The translations under genes and the position numbers were made by a program. From Longimicrobium terrae (GTDB lineage: Bacteria > Gemmatimonadota > Gemmatimonadetes > Longimicrobiales > Longimicrobiaceae), in contig NZ_JACHIA010000003.1 of assembly GCF_014202995.1 (NCBI RefSeq), forward strand, positions 558,001 to 622,000: DNA of 64,000 bases, read 5' to 3'. Under the pieces are notes generated by a model. That model was given only the letters and a program-made list of their open reading frames with translations. It did no database searches and had not been told where the DNA came from. Positions 8,451 to 16,818 of the stretch are shown here, piece by piece; the first letter of the stretch is position 1, and every line of letters starts with the position of its first letter.

Positions 8451-8708
8451 TCAGCCGATCTCGCAGCGCACGGTGGTCACGCACTGGTCCAGGGTGTTGC
8501 AGACCCGGAACGAGCTGCAGAACTCCACCGTGTCGCACTGGTACGTACAGCCCAGCGACGACGGGCAGGCGTCGATCTCCGAGCCGCAGCCGTTGGTCTT
8601 GGGCGGCGCGGCGTGGCCGTCCACCGTACCCTCGTACGCGTCCACCTCCGCCGCGGTCGCAAACGTCTGCACGGTCAGCGCGTCGAGTTCAAGCTTCATC
8701 TTGCTCAT
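8451..8708 (-). CDS. Pinensin-type lanthipeptide precursor 4
   Basis: The precursor has 85 residues. Its leader is MSKMKLELDALTVQTFATAA, ending in GTVDGHA (27-33). The core has 8 Cys and shares CGSEIDACPSSLGCTYQC with precursor 3, then diverges (FRVCNTLDQCVTTVRCEIG). ATG 8708 has GGGAGCA upstream. It is the first gene of the peptide group in transcription order, with the CTTATC/TATATT element at 8780-8808. All four peptides have an even number of Cys (8 or 10), which also fits disulfide-linked peptides if no lanthionine enzyme acts on them. Confidence 0.77.
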   Translation of the reverse strand: MSKMKLELDALTVQTFATAAEVDAYEGTVDGHAAPPKTNGCGSEIDACPSSLGCTYQCDTVEFCSSFRVCNTLDQCVTTVRCEIG

Positions 8709-8779
8709 GACTTGCTCCCATCGAACGGTTGATGATCCAGCGCAACGGACACCCGAGCCGCGGCGCCGAGAGTGCGATC

Positions 8780-8808
8780 AATATAGCGGCGGATAAGGAT
8801 TCATCCAG
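8780..8808 (-). promoter_or_regulatory. Promoter-like element before precursor 4
   Basis: On the minus strand TATATT (8780-8785) lies 6 nt after CTTATC (8792-8797), matching the element before precursor 2. The -35 position (CTGGAT, 8803-8808) is weak. Confidence 0.5.
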
Positions 8809-8847
8809 CCGTCTCATTGCGCCGTTTCCTGAGATGGAAAGCAGAAA

Positions 8848-8872
8848 GGCCGACCGCCCCCGTGGAGCGGCC
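8848..8872 (-). terminator. Hairpin after the lipase-like gene
   Basis: GGCCG pairs with CGGCC with a one-base bulge. On the minus strand it is followed by TTTCTGCTTTCC. Confidence 0.45.
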
Positions 8873-8900
8873 AGCCTCGCCGTGCGTGAACCGCCGTCCG

Positions 8901-9644
8901 TCAGCGGATGGCGGGTGCTTCCCCGCTGGCCGAAAAGGCGCCGTCGCGCAGGAATCCGACGATCAGCGCATGGACGTCGCGGCGGTTCATGATGAAGCTG
9001 TGCGCGGAACGAACGGTGATGTGGTCGCGCGCGCCGTCCAGGTGCGTTTCGGCCACGCGCACCTTGCCGTCCAGCGTGCCGGCGATAATCCCCACGTCCA
9101 CGCTGTCGGGGAGCGCCAGCGTGCGCGCGGTGCTGGCGGGATCGGTGCGCAGCTCGTGGATCATCGGCAGCAGCCAGCCCACCAGCGAGGCGTAGCGGTC
9201 CGCCTTGGCCGAGCCCTGGTTGGGCGGCGCGAGCATCACGATGCGCCCCACCGGCCCCGGCGTCTCGTGCGCCAGCAGGCACCGCACGATGATGTTGCCC
9301 AGGCTGTGCCCCACGAAGTGGATGGCCGCCGCGTCGCCGCGCTGCGCCGCCACCTCGCGCGCCAGCCGCGCGGAGAGGTCGCGCACGCTCCCCGTCGACC
9401 GCCAGTAGCCCCAGTTGACCACGCGGTAGCCGTCGCGCTCCAGCCGGCGGCGCAGCAGCAGCATGGAAACGGGCGTGCGCCCCATGCCGTGCACCAGAAA
9501 CACCGTCTCGCGCCGGTCGCCCGGCACCGGGGGCGCGGGCCGCGCGGGAAGAGCCATCACCACGCCCGCGCCGGCCAGCGCCGCCACGGCCACCGCCGCG
9601 CCCACCCTGCCGGACCGCGGCGCGGAAATCCGTCCATCAACCAT
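8901..9644 (-). CDS. Membrane-anchored alpha/beta-hydrolase (lipase-like)
   Basis: The product has 247 residues from ATG 9644, which has GGAG upstream. A TTG further up would add a signal-like stretch and abut the uvrD stop, so the start is not certain. Residues about 12-35 are a hydrophobic segment (VGAAVAVAALAGAGVVMALPA), which suggests a membrane anchor. Then come the oxyanion-hole motif VFLVHGMG, the nucleophile elbow VGHSLGN (Ser), an Asp region and HITVRSAHSFIMN with the likely His. This is the layout of triacylglycerol-lipase and PGAP1-like esterases. The substrate is probably an ester lipid at the envelope. It lies 89 nt downstream of uvrD. Confidence 0.8.
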   Translation of the reverse strand: MVDGRISAPRSGRVGAAVAVAALAGAGVVMALPARPAPPVPGDRRETVFLVHGMGRTPVSMLLLRRRLERDGYRVVNWGYWRSTGSVRDLSARLAREVAAQRGDAAAIHFVGHSLGNIIVRCLLAHETPGPVGRIVMLAPPNQGSAKADRYASLVGWLLPMIHELRTDPASTARTLALPDSVDVGIIAGTLDGKVRVAETHLDGARDHITVRSAHSFIMNRRDVHALIVGFLRDGAFSASGEAPAIR

Positions 9645-9733
9645 CACCGTCTCCGTGCCTGGTGTGGATGCAAGCCCGTCCGCCCTCGCGGGCGCGGATG
9701 CGAGGATCGCACACAGCACCGCCGCGAGCGCCC

Positions 9734-12070
9734 TCAATCCCAATCCGTTTCGCTTTCCAGATTCGCGTAGCGCACCACCACCGTCTTGCGCCCCACGGAG
9801 TCGAACTCGATCGCGGCCTTGACGTCGTTGCCGTAGCCGGTGAGCTCCTTGACCGTCCCCGAGCCAAAGGTGGGATGGCGGACGCGGGCGCCCTTTCGCA
9901 GCGAGGGCGCGTCCTGCGAGTCCGCGTAGTCCACCTGGTACCCGGAATCGTCCCCGTCGTCCTTCTTCTTTCCCCCGCCCCACGCTGAGTCGCCGCCAAA
10001 AAGCCGTTCGCGGCGGGAAGTGTACGAGCCTCCCTGCTTCCACGGCTGCGACCACGAGGAGGAACGCTCCAGTATGCGCGGCGTCTTGCGCGTCTCCGTC
10101 AGGTCCTCGGGGACGGACTCCAGGAACGGGGAGGGCGCGCTGTCCATGTACTGCGCCCCGCGCCGCCGCCGCTTGGCGTGCACCAGGTACAGCTTGCGCT
10201 CCGCCCGCGTCACGCCGACGTAGAACAGCCGCCGCTCCTCTTCCAGGTCCTCCGGCTCGTCGTACGCGCGGATGAGCGGAAACAGGCCGTCCTCCATCCC
10301 GCTGATGAAGACGAAGGGAAACTCCAGCCCCTTGGCGTTGTGCAGCGTCATCATCGACACCGCGTCGGCCGTGGGATCGTGCTGGTCCACGTCCGCCACC
10401 AGCGCCACGTGGCCCAGGAAAAGGTCGAGCGGGCGCGGCGACGTCTCCCCCGCATCCTCCAGCTCCATCATCAGCTCGGGATCTTCGTCCACCAGGCGGC
10501 GCTGGATCTCCGCCGCGCCGGCGATCAGTTCGTCCAGGTTGGCCAGGCGGTCCTTGCCTTCCGGGCCTTCCGCCTTGAGCGCCTCCACCAGCCCGGACTC
10601 GAGCACCAGTTCGCGCAGCAGCTGATCCAGCTCCACCCCTTCCAGCGAGGCGAGCGCTGCGTACTTTCCGATCAGCGCGGACAGTTCCGGAAGCGCCTTG
10701 GCCGCCACGCCGCGGATGCCATCCACCGAACCCGCCTCCGCCGCAGCCGCCAGGAGGGGGATGCGACGCGCCGCCGCGTGCTCCGCCAGCCGCGTGACGG
10801 ATGCGTCGCCGATGCCGCGGCGGGGAACGTTGACGATGCGCAGAAACGCCTCATCCGCGGACGCGTTGCTCACCAGCCGCAGGTAGGCGAGCGCGTCCTT
10901 GACCTCGCGCCGCTCGTAGAACCGCGTGCCGCCGATGACGCGATACGGCATGCCCTCGCGCCGCAGCCCTTCTTCCATCGCCCGGGACTGCGCGTTGGTG
11001 CGGTACAGGATGACGAAGTGGCGCAGCGACAGGCGTGCGTCATCCGCCATCCGCGCCTGGATCTCCTCCGCCACCCAGCGAGCCTCGTCCGATTCATCCG
11101 CCGCCTCCACCAGAGTGATCCGCTCGCCGGCCGCCGCGTCGGTGCGCAGCGTCTTGCCCTTGCGGTTCACGTTGTGGCTGATGACGCGGTTGGCCGCGTC
11201 CAGGATGTTGGCGGACGACCGGTAGTTCTGCTCCAGCCGCACGATCCGCGAATCCGGAAAGTCCTTTTCAAAGTCCAGGATGTTGCGGATGTCGGCGCCG
11301 CGCCATCCGTAGATGCTCTGGTCGTCGTCGCCCACCACGAACAGGTTGCGGGCTTCCGCCGCCATCAGCTGCAGAAAGACGTACTGCGCGCGGTTGGTGT
11401 CCTGGTACTCGTCCACGAGCAGGAAGCGGAAGCGGTCCTGGTACCGCCGCAGCACGTGCGGATGGGTGCGCAGCAGTTCCACCGGCTTCACGAGCAGGTC
11501 GTCGAAGTCGAAGGCGTTGGCGTCCTTGAGCGCCTGCTGGTAGCGCGGATACACATCCGCCACCACGCGTTCAAAGGCGTCATTCGCGCCCTCGGCATAC
11601 TCCTGCGGGCCGGTGAGCTCGTTCTTGGCGGCGGAGATGGCGGAGTGGATGGCGCGCGGCGGCCACTTCTTGAGGTCCAGCTTGAGCTGGTCGCGGATGA
11701 TGCGCTTGATGAGCGCGTCCTGGTCGTCCGCGTCGTACACCGTGAACGACGGGCTCCACCCCAGCTTGGGCGCATCGCGGCGAAGAATGCGCACGCCGAC
11801 GGAGTGGAACGTGCCGATCCACATTCCCGCGAGTTCGCGCCCCAGCATGGAGCGGACGCGCTCGCGCATTTCACCCGCGGCCTTGTTGGTGAAGGTGAGG
11901 GCCAGGATCCCGGCGGGATCCACCCCCATCTCGTCCACCAGCCAGGTGATGCGCGAGGTGAGCACGCGGGTCTTTCCGGACCCGGCGCCCGCCAGCACGA
12001 GCAGCGGCCCCTCGAAGTGGGAGGCCGCCTCGTTCTGCTCCGGGTTCAGGTGCGACAGGTCGAACGCCAT
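9734..12070 (-). CDS. uvrD: ATP-dependent 3'-5' DNA helicase UvrD/PcrA
   Basis: The product has 778 residues, the normal size for UvrD/PcrA. The Q-motif region NPEQNEAA is followed by Walker A AGAGSGKT (27-34). Later motifs include VDEYQDTNRAQ (Walker B), VGDDDQSIYGWRGAD, QNYRSS and VGVTRAERKLYLVHA. The C-terminus ends in a Tudor-like segment (GARVRHPTFGSGTVKELTG), which in PcrA contacts RNA polymerase. It acts in nucleotide excision repair, mismatch repair and removal of stalled polymerase or RecA filaments. It is the first gene of a short minus-strand unit with the lipase-like gene. Confidence 0.96.
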   Translation of the reverse strand: MAFDLSHLNPEQNEAASHFEGPLLVLAGAGSGKTRVLTSRITWLVDEMGVDPAGILALTFTNKAAGEMRERVRSMLGRELAGMWIGTFHSVGVRILRRDAPKLGWSPSFTVYDADDQDALIKRIIRDQLKLDLKKWPPRAIHSAISAAKNELTGPQEYAEGANDAFERVVADVYPRYQQALKDANAFDFDDLLVKPVELLRTHPHVLRRYQDRFRFLLVDEYQDTNRAQYVFLQLMAAEARNLFVVGDDDQSIYGWRGADIRNILDFEKDFPDSRIVRLEQNYRSSANILDAANRVISHNVNRKGKTLRTDAAAGERITLVEAADESDEARWVAEEIQARMADDARLSLRHFVILYRTNAQSRAMEEGLRREGMPYRVIGGTRFYERREVKDALAYLRLVSNASADEAFLRIVNVPRRGIGDASVTRLAEHAAARRIPLLAAAAEAGSVDGIRGVAAKALPELSALIGKYAALASLEGVELDQLLRELVLESGLVEALKAEGPEGKDRLANLDELIAGAAEIQRRLVDEDPELMMELEDAGETSPRPLDLFLGHVALVADVDQHDPTADAVSMMTLHNAKGLEFPFVFISGMEDGLFPLIRAYDEPEDLEEERRLFYVGVTRAERKLYLVHAKRRRRGAQYMDSAPSPFLESVPEDLTETRKTPRILERSSSWSQPWKQGGSYTSRRERLFGGDSAWGGGKKKDDGDDSGYQVDYADSQDAPSLRKGARVRHPTFGSGTVKELTGYGNDVKAAIEFDSVGRKTVVVRYANLESETDWD

Positions 12071-12179
12071 CTATGCAGTGCTTTCTGGATTGCGATTGTC
12101 ACGCGGAACGACGGGAGGCAAACTGCCGCACGGAGCTGGGGAGAACGGCAGGTGTGCTCCGGATGGTCTGGCGCGGCCG

Positions 12180-12598
12180 CGGGCAGCCCTCACCCCCCGG
12201 CCCCCTCTCCCGCAAGCGGGAGAGGGGGAGACCTCAGCGCGAGGGCGGCGTTCGGCACACACCCGCGGCGACCGTCCGGCGGTTGAAACCGCGCCTCGAA
12301 ACACACAAAGTCCGCCTTCGCGGACTGGACGCCGGCCACGATGCAGTTGAAGCCCCGAACGGGGCGCGAATCGCCCCGTGTCGGGGGTTCCCGCTGTTGG
12401 AGCGGCGGATTCATTCGCTCAACGAAATCCGCTCAGCGCGACGAACTACCCGTGTCGCGCCGGACTCGCCGCCCGCCAACAACCCTCCCCCAGTCTTTTT
12501 TGGGGGAGGGTGGGCCGGTGGTGCCGGCCCGGGTGGGGGCCGCCGTAAAGCCAGCACTCACGCACTCACGCACTCCGCACTCACGCACCCCTACGCAC
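12180..12598. repeat. Composite repeat island A
   Basis: This gap before uvrD holds stacked repeats and no gene. They are a CCCTCTCCC hairpin (about 12197-12224), a 55-bp unit (12273-12327) containing AGTCCGCC/GGCGGACT-type stems, a REP-like palindrome (12347-12422), a 60-bp unit (12483-12542) and GTGCGTGAGTGCG strings (12555-12598). Each module recurs in opposite orientation and mirrored order in island B (25920-26520). Confidence 0.8.
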
Positions 12599-13823
12599 TT
12601 CCCCCGTACAACCCGACCCCGCGCCCGCGCAGCCGCCCCGCATCCGCCGGCTCCGGCACCGCGGGAAGCTGCATCACGAAGCGCGCCCCCTTTTCCGACG
12701 GCTCCAGCCGCAGCTTGCCCGCGTGCACGTCCTCCACGATGCGGCGGGCGAGCGAAAGGCCCACGCCCCACCCGCCCTTCTTGGTGGATACGCCCGGCTC
12801 GAACAGCGTGGTGCGCACCGTCGCCGACACGCCCGGCCCGTCGTCCGTCACCCGGATCTCCACCCGCCGCTCGCCCAGCGCCTCCGCCTCGATGCAGATG
12901 CGGCCGCCCGCCCCGGCCAGCGCGTCCAGCGCGTTCTTGACCAGGTTCTCCAGCGCCCACTCCAGCAGAATGGCGTTCCCCTGCACCGCCGGCATCCCCT
13001 CGGGAATGTCCACCTCCAGCGACACGCCGCGCCCCAGCTGCGGCAGGCGCACGCGCACGTAGCGCTCCAGCAGCCGCAGCAGCGTGCGCACGTCCACCGA
13101 CTCCGTCTGCACCGGGCGGCCGATCCACTCGAAGCGGCGGGCCACCTTTTCCAGCCGGTCCAGGTCCGCCTCCATCTCCCCCGCCACCGCCGGCAGCGTG
13201 GCCATCCCCTCGCGGTCCTCCTCCGGCAGGCGCAGGATCTCCACCCATCCCGCCAGCGACGAAAGCGGCGTGGCCATCTGGTGCGCCGACTCGCGCGCCA
13301 TGGCCGCCCAGATGCGCTCGCGTTCCGTGCGCACGTTGTGGCGGATGACGGACGCCAGGGTGGCCAGCAGCGCCACCAGGGCGCCCACCTGCAGCAGGGG
13401 CACCCAGCGCAGGCGCTCCACCGAGGGCGGATCGCCGAAATAGATGGTTCCCAGCCCCTGCTCCGTCAACGGCGGGTTCTGCCGCGCCAGCCGGTCGCTG
13501 TACTTCATCACCCGGATCATGTCCGCGGTGTCGCCCTGCGCCGCCTCGAACGGCAGGTTCACCCAGAACGCGGGAACCCCGTCCTGGTCGGCGTACACGA
13601 TGGGAATGCGCAGCCGCTGGATTTCGCCGGACAGCCCCAGCAGCGTGGCCAGCGGCTCCATGTCGGGGTCGCTGAGCCCGCTGTACACCCGCACCACGAT
13701 GCGCGAGTGCACCTCGGCGTCCTTGCGCAGCTCGCGCACGAGCGCCTGGCTGTACAACAGGTACCAGACCAGGATGGCCGCGGCCAGAACGGCCAGGGCG
13801 GTGGGCCAGTGGCGGCGGTTCAT
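12591..13823 (-). CDS. Membrane sensor histidine kinase
   Basis: The product has 410 residues. Transmembrane helices lie at about 8-28 and 141-160 and enclose a 110-residue extracytoplasmic sensor domain. No HAMP domain follows. The phosphoacceptor box is MARESAHQMATPLSSLAGW with His181; the usual HE is replaced by HQ. The N-box is LENLVKNALDA, then DDGPG and a glycine-rich GGWGVGLSLARRI ATP lid. It should autophosphorylate and pass phosphate to a response regulator, but no regulator adjoins it; the nearest is at 16399-16818 on the other strand. The gene lies 106 nt downstream of serS and its last codons reach the repeat island. Confidence 0.92.
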   Translation of the reverse strand: MNRRHWPTALAVLAAAILVWYLLYSQALVRELRKDAEVHSRIVVRVYSGLSDPDMEPLATLLGLSGEIQRLRIPIVYADQDGVPAFWVNLPFEAAQGDTADMIRVMKYSDRLARQNPPLTEQGLGTIYFGDPPSVERLRWVPLLQVGALVALLATLASVIRHNVRTERERIWAAMARESAHQMATPLSSLAGWVEILRLPEEDREGMATLPAVAGEMEADLDRLEKVARRFEWIGRPVQTESVDVRTLLRLLERYVRVRLPQLGRGVSLEVDIPEGMPAVQGNAILLEWALENLVKNALDALAGAGGRICIEAEALGERRVEIRVTDDGPGVSATVRTTLFEPGVSTKKGGWGVGLSLARRIVEDVHAGKLRLEPSEKGARFVMQLPAVPEPADAGRLRGRGVGLYGGSA

Positions 13824-13929
13824 CCGCGCGGGCGGGGCGGCCCGCGTCGCGGGAGAGCGGGGGCTCGCATGAGGGTTGGCGGCACGGGCGGGTGCGCCGG
13901 CGCCGGACGGCCGCCGGCGCGCGGCGCGC

Positions 13930-15219
13930 TCAGGAGCGGACCAGCCGGTCCGTTCCCAGGTACGGCTGCAGGGCCTGGGGGATCAGCACCGACCCATCCT
14001 CCTGCTGGCCGTTCTCCAGCAGGGCAATGACCGTGCGGGGAAGCGCCACGCCCGACGCGTTCAGCGTGTGCACGAACTCCGGCCGCGCCCCCGCCTCGGG
14101 GCGGTAGCGGATGCCGGCGCGCCGCGCCTGAAAGTCGCCCATGTTGCTGGCGCTGCTCACCTCCAGCCACTTCTCCACCCCGGGCGCCCACACCTCCAGG
14201 TCGTACGTCTTGGTGCTGCCGAAGCCCGTGTCGCCCGCGGCCAGCAGCAGCACGCGGTACGGAAGCTCCAGCAGCTGCAGCACCTTTTCCGCATGCGCGG
14301 TGATCTCTTCCAGCGCCGCGGGGGAGTTCTGCGGCTCCTCGAAGCGCACCAGCTCCACCTTGTCGAACTGGTGCAGCCGCAGCAGCCCGCGCGTGTCCTT
14401 GCCCGCCGAACCCGCCTCGCGGCGAAAGCAGGGGGAGTACGCGGTGAACTTCACCGGCAGCGCGCCCGGCTCCAGCAGCTGCTCGCGCAGCAGGTTCACC
14501 AGCGGCACTTCGCTGGTGGGAACCAGAAAGAGCCCGTCCGCCTCGATCTCGTACGCGTCGCCGTCTTCCACGAACTTGGGGTACTGCCCCGTCCCCTGCA
14601 TGGCGTCGCGCGTCACCAGAAACGGCGGCTCCACCTCGGTGTAGCCGTGCGTGCCGGTGTGCAGGTCCAGAAAGAAGTTGATGAGGGCGCGCTGCAGCCG
14701 GGCGCCCATCCCGCGGTACGCGGGAAAGCCGCTTCCCGCCACGCGCGCGCCGCCGGCCAGGTCCATCAGCCCCAGCTCCGCGCCGATGTCCCAGTGCGGG
14801 CGGGGAGTGAAGGAGAACTCGCGCCGCTCGCCCCAGGTGCGGACCAGAGCGTTGGACTCCTCGCCGCCGGCGGGCACCGAGGCGTCGGTGACGTTGGGCA
14901 TGCGCAGAAGAACGTGCTCGATCTCCGCCTCCAGATCGCGCAGGCGGGCGTCGATCTCGCGGATGCGGTCGCCCACCGTCCGCGTTTCGGCGATCAGGTC
15001 GTCGGCCGGCTCGCCGCGCCGCTTGCGAAGGCCCACTTCCTGGCTGACGGCGTTGCGGCGGGCCTTGAGCTCGTCGCCTTCGCCGATCAGGGCGCGGCGC
15101 TCGGCGTCGCGCGCCAGCACCGTGTCGACGGCCTGGTCGGTTTCATCACGCTTGCCCCGCGCGGCCAGGCGGCCGCGCAGGGCGTCGGGGTCCTGCCGCA
15201 GCAGGCGGACGTCGATCAT
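13930..15219 (-). CDS. serS: Seryl-tRNA synthetase
   Basis: The product has 429 residues, the normal bacterial size. The N-terminal coiled-coil tRNA-binding arm (about 30-105, rich in R, E and D) is followed by the class II catalytic core: CFRREAGSAGKDTRGLLRLHQF (motif 2 region), EVSSASNMGDFQARRAGIRYR and LNASGVALPRTVIALLEN (motif 3 region). It charges tRNA-Ser and tRNA-Sec with serine. Its ATG overlaps the stop of the upstream lipoprotein gene (TGATG), so the two are translationally coupled. Confidence 0.98.
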   Translation of the reverse strand: MIDVRLLRQDPDALRGRLAARGKRDETDQAVDTVLARDAERRALIGEGDELKARRNAVSQEVGLRKRRGEPADDLIAETRTVGDRIREIDARLRDLEAEIEHVLLRMPNVTDASVPAGGEESNALVRTWGERREFSFTPRPHWDIGAELGLMDLAGGARVAGSGFPAYRGMGARLQRALINFFLDLHTGTHGYTEVEPPFLVTRDAMQGTGQYPKFVEDGDAYEIEADGLFLVPTSEVPLVNLLREQLLEPGALPVKFTAYSPCFRREAGSAGKDTRGLLRLHQFDKVELVRFEEPQNSPAALEEITAHAEKVLQLLELPYRVLLLAAGDTGFGSTKTYDLEVWAPGVEKWLEVSSASNMGDFQARRAGIRYRPEAGARPEFVHTLNASGVALPRTVIALLENGQQEDGSVLIPQALQPYLGTDRLVRS

Positions 15220-15773
15220 CAGTCGGTCAGGCGCTCGTCGTCGCAGCGGTCGTTCAGCACCAGCGCCAGCTTGGCGGTGGCCTGGGCGGTGTTCAGCTCC
15301 AGCACCTTGGCCTTGGCGTATCCGCCGCAGGACGAGAAGCCGTTGCTGTACTGCGAACGCAGCATGTACGCCGCGTTGGTGGTGAGCGTCACCGGCGTGA
15401 GCAGGTAGCGCGAACGGGCGCGGCTGCCGCGCTCGATGTTCTCAAACGCCTGGGTGGTGGGAAGGATTCCGGAGCCCACGCCGCCCTCGTCAGGCTGGCG
15501 AGAACGCAGCTGAAGCTCGCCCCCGGGGCCCTGGCGCAGGGCAAAGTCCCAGCGCTGCGCGTCGCCCGCGGTTTCCGGGCGGCTTTCGATGGGCTCGATG
15601 GCGTTGGGACGCGAGATGCTGATGGCCGACGGCAGCCCCGACGGCCCGCTGGGCGCGCCGATGGTGACCGTGTCGGTGGTCAGAATGACCTCGTCGAACA
15701 GGGAATTTTCATCGCAGGCCGTCATGGAGGCCGCGAGGGGAAAGATCAACAGGACGAAGGGGGCAAAGCGCAC
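15219..15773 (-). CDS. Small putative lipoprotein of unknown function
   Basis: The product has 184 residues from GTG 15773, chosen because GGAGGGAA lies just upstream and the frame then opens with a lipoprotein signal (MRFAPFVLLIFPLAASMTAC, lipobox Cys20). The longer frame to 15863 adds Arg-rich residues without a ribosome site. The mature part is polar and strand-rich, with a late SSCGGY and DRCDDE pair of Cys that could form a disulfide. No family was recognised. It precedes serS with a 1-nt overlap, so the two are co-transcribed, but no functional link is evident. Confidence 0.65.
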   Translation of the reverse strand: MRFAPFVLLIFPLAASMTACDENSLFDEVILTTDTVTIGAPSGPSGLPSAISISRPNAIEPIESRPETAGDAQRWDFALRQGPGGELQLRSRQPDEGGVGSGILPTTQAFENIERGSRARSRYLLTPVTLTTNAAYMLRSQYSNGFSSCGGYAKAKVLELNTAQATAKLALVLNDRCDDERLTD

Positions 15774-15992
15774 CGCGGTTCCCTCCACATGGCCGTACGC
15801 TCCGGGCGCGGTGCGCAGGGCGTACAGGTGAAAAAAAGAGCGCCGCCACACGGGCGGTCGCAACGGAAAGCATACGCGGCGCCGGGAGCACCCGTCAAGG
15901 TGCGCCGGGCCGGTTCAGGGTTGACTTGGACGGTCGGGGCCGGGTACGTTGCTGGCCGTCCCGGCCCGGTTTTCACCCGCGGAAAGGCACCG

Positions 15993-16346
15993 ATGCCCTC
16001 TCTTGACCACGCGCTCGCCGCGCTGGCCGCGCACCCCGGCGTACGCCACGTTCTGGTGCTCGGGCGCGACGGCCTGCTGATCGCGCACCACGGCGACCCC
16101 TCGCTGGACGCCGAAACCGTGTCGGCCATGATCCCCGGCCTGGCCTCGGCCGCCGGGGCGCTGGGCCAGGCCAGCGGCGCCGGCGAGGCCGAAACCATCG
16201 CCGTGCGCCTGGGCAGCGGCGTGGCGCTGGCGAGCGTGCTTTCGGATGAGGTGCTGATGGCCGTGCTGCTGGACGCGGGCGTGGGGTTTGCCCCGCTTCT
16301 GCGCGACCTGGCCGCCCGGCGCGACGAACTGGCCGCGCTGGTGTGA
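15993..16346 (+). CDS. Roadblock/LC7-domain protein (MglB-like)
   Basis: The product has 117 residues. ATG 15993 follows GGAAAGG, whereas the longer open frame starting at 15789 lacks a ribosome site. The sequence LAALAAHPGVRHVLVLGRDGLLIAHHG is a typical Roadblock/LC7 start, followed by the helix and strand pattern of the family. In MglB these proteins are GTPase-activating partners of small Ras-like GTPases such as MglA. No GTPase is present nearby. It leads an operon with a response regulator and two nucleotidyltransferases, so a signalling or polarity role linked to envelope sugars is possible but unproven. Confidence 0.8.
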   Translation: MPSLDHALAALAAHPGVRHVLVLGRDGLLIAHHGDPSLDAETVSAMIPGLASAAGALGQASGAGEAETIAVRLGSGVALASVLSDEVLMAVLLDAGVGFAPLLRDLAARRDELAALV

Positions 16347-16398
16347 CGCGTACAACCCCGGCCGCGCCCGCGCGGTTCCCCCGTCCCCTGTGGGTGTG

Positions 16399-16818
16399 AT
16401 GAACGCAGACCCCGCCGCCGACGCCCCTCGCCGCGTCCTGGTGGCCGACGACGAGCCGCACATCGGCCGCATCATCCAGATGAAGCTGGAGCAGGGTCCC
16501 TACGAGGTCACCCTGGTTTCCGACGGCCGGGCCGCGCTCGCCGAACTGAACGGCACCGAGCCCATCGACATCGTTCTGCTGGACATCATGATGCCGTACG
16601 CCACCGGGCTGGAGGTGCTGGCCGAGGCGCGCCGCCTTCCGCACCGGCGCGAAACGCCCATCATCATCCTGACCGCCAAGGGGCAGGACGCCGACCGGCG
16701 CCAGGCCATGGAGCTGGGCGCCACCGACTTCTTCACCAAGCCGTTCAGCCCCAAGAAGCTGCTGGCGCGGGTGGACGAGCTGTTCGGCGGGCCTCCGTCG
16801 GAGGGCGGCGACGCATGA
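16399..16818 (+). CDS. Single-domain response regulator
   Basis: The product has 139 residues, a receiver domain only. VLVADDEPHIG carries the acidic pair, VLLDIMMPYATG has the phosphorylatable Asp, ILTAKGQDADR the conserved Thr, and FFTKPFSPKKLLARV the Lys. There is no output domain, so it acts through protein contact like CheY. The start ATG 16399 gives MNADPAAD and then the receiver. Its stop overlaps the next gene's start (ATGA). The orphan histidine kinase at 12591-13823 is a possible but unproven partner. Confidence 0.93.
   Translation: MNADPAADAPRRVLVADDEPHIGRIIQMKLEQGPYEVTLVSDGRAALAELNGTEPIDIVLLDIMMPYATGLEVLAEARRLPHRRETPIIILTAKGQDADRRQAMELGATDFFTKPFSPKKLLARVDELFGGPPSEGGDA

Noticed and set aside
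8901-10055. 384-codon form of the lipase-like gene
   Set aside because: It overlaps 320 nt of uvrD with Arg/Gly-rich residues; the domain starts after ATG 9644, which has a ribosome site.
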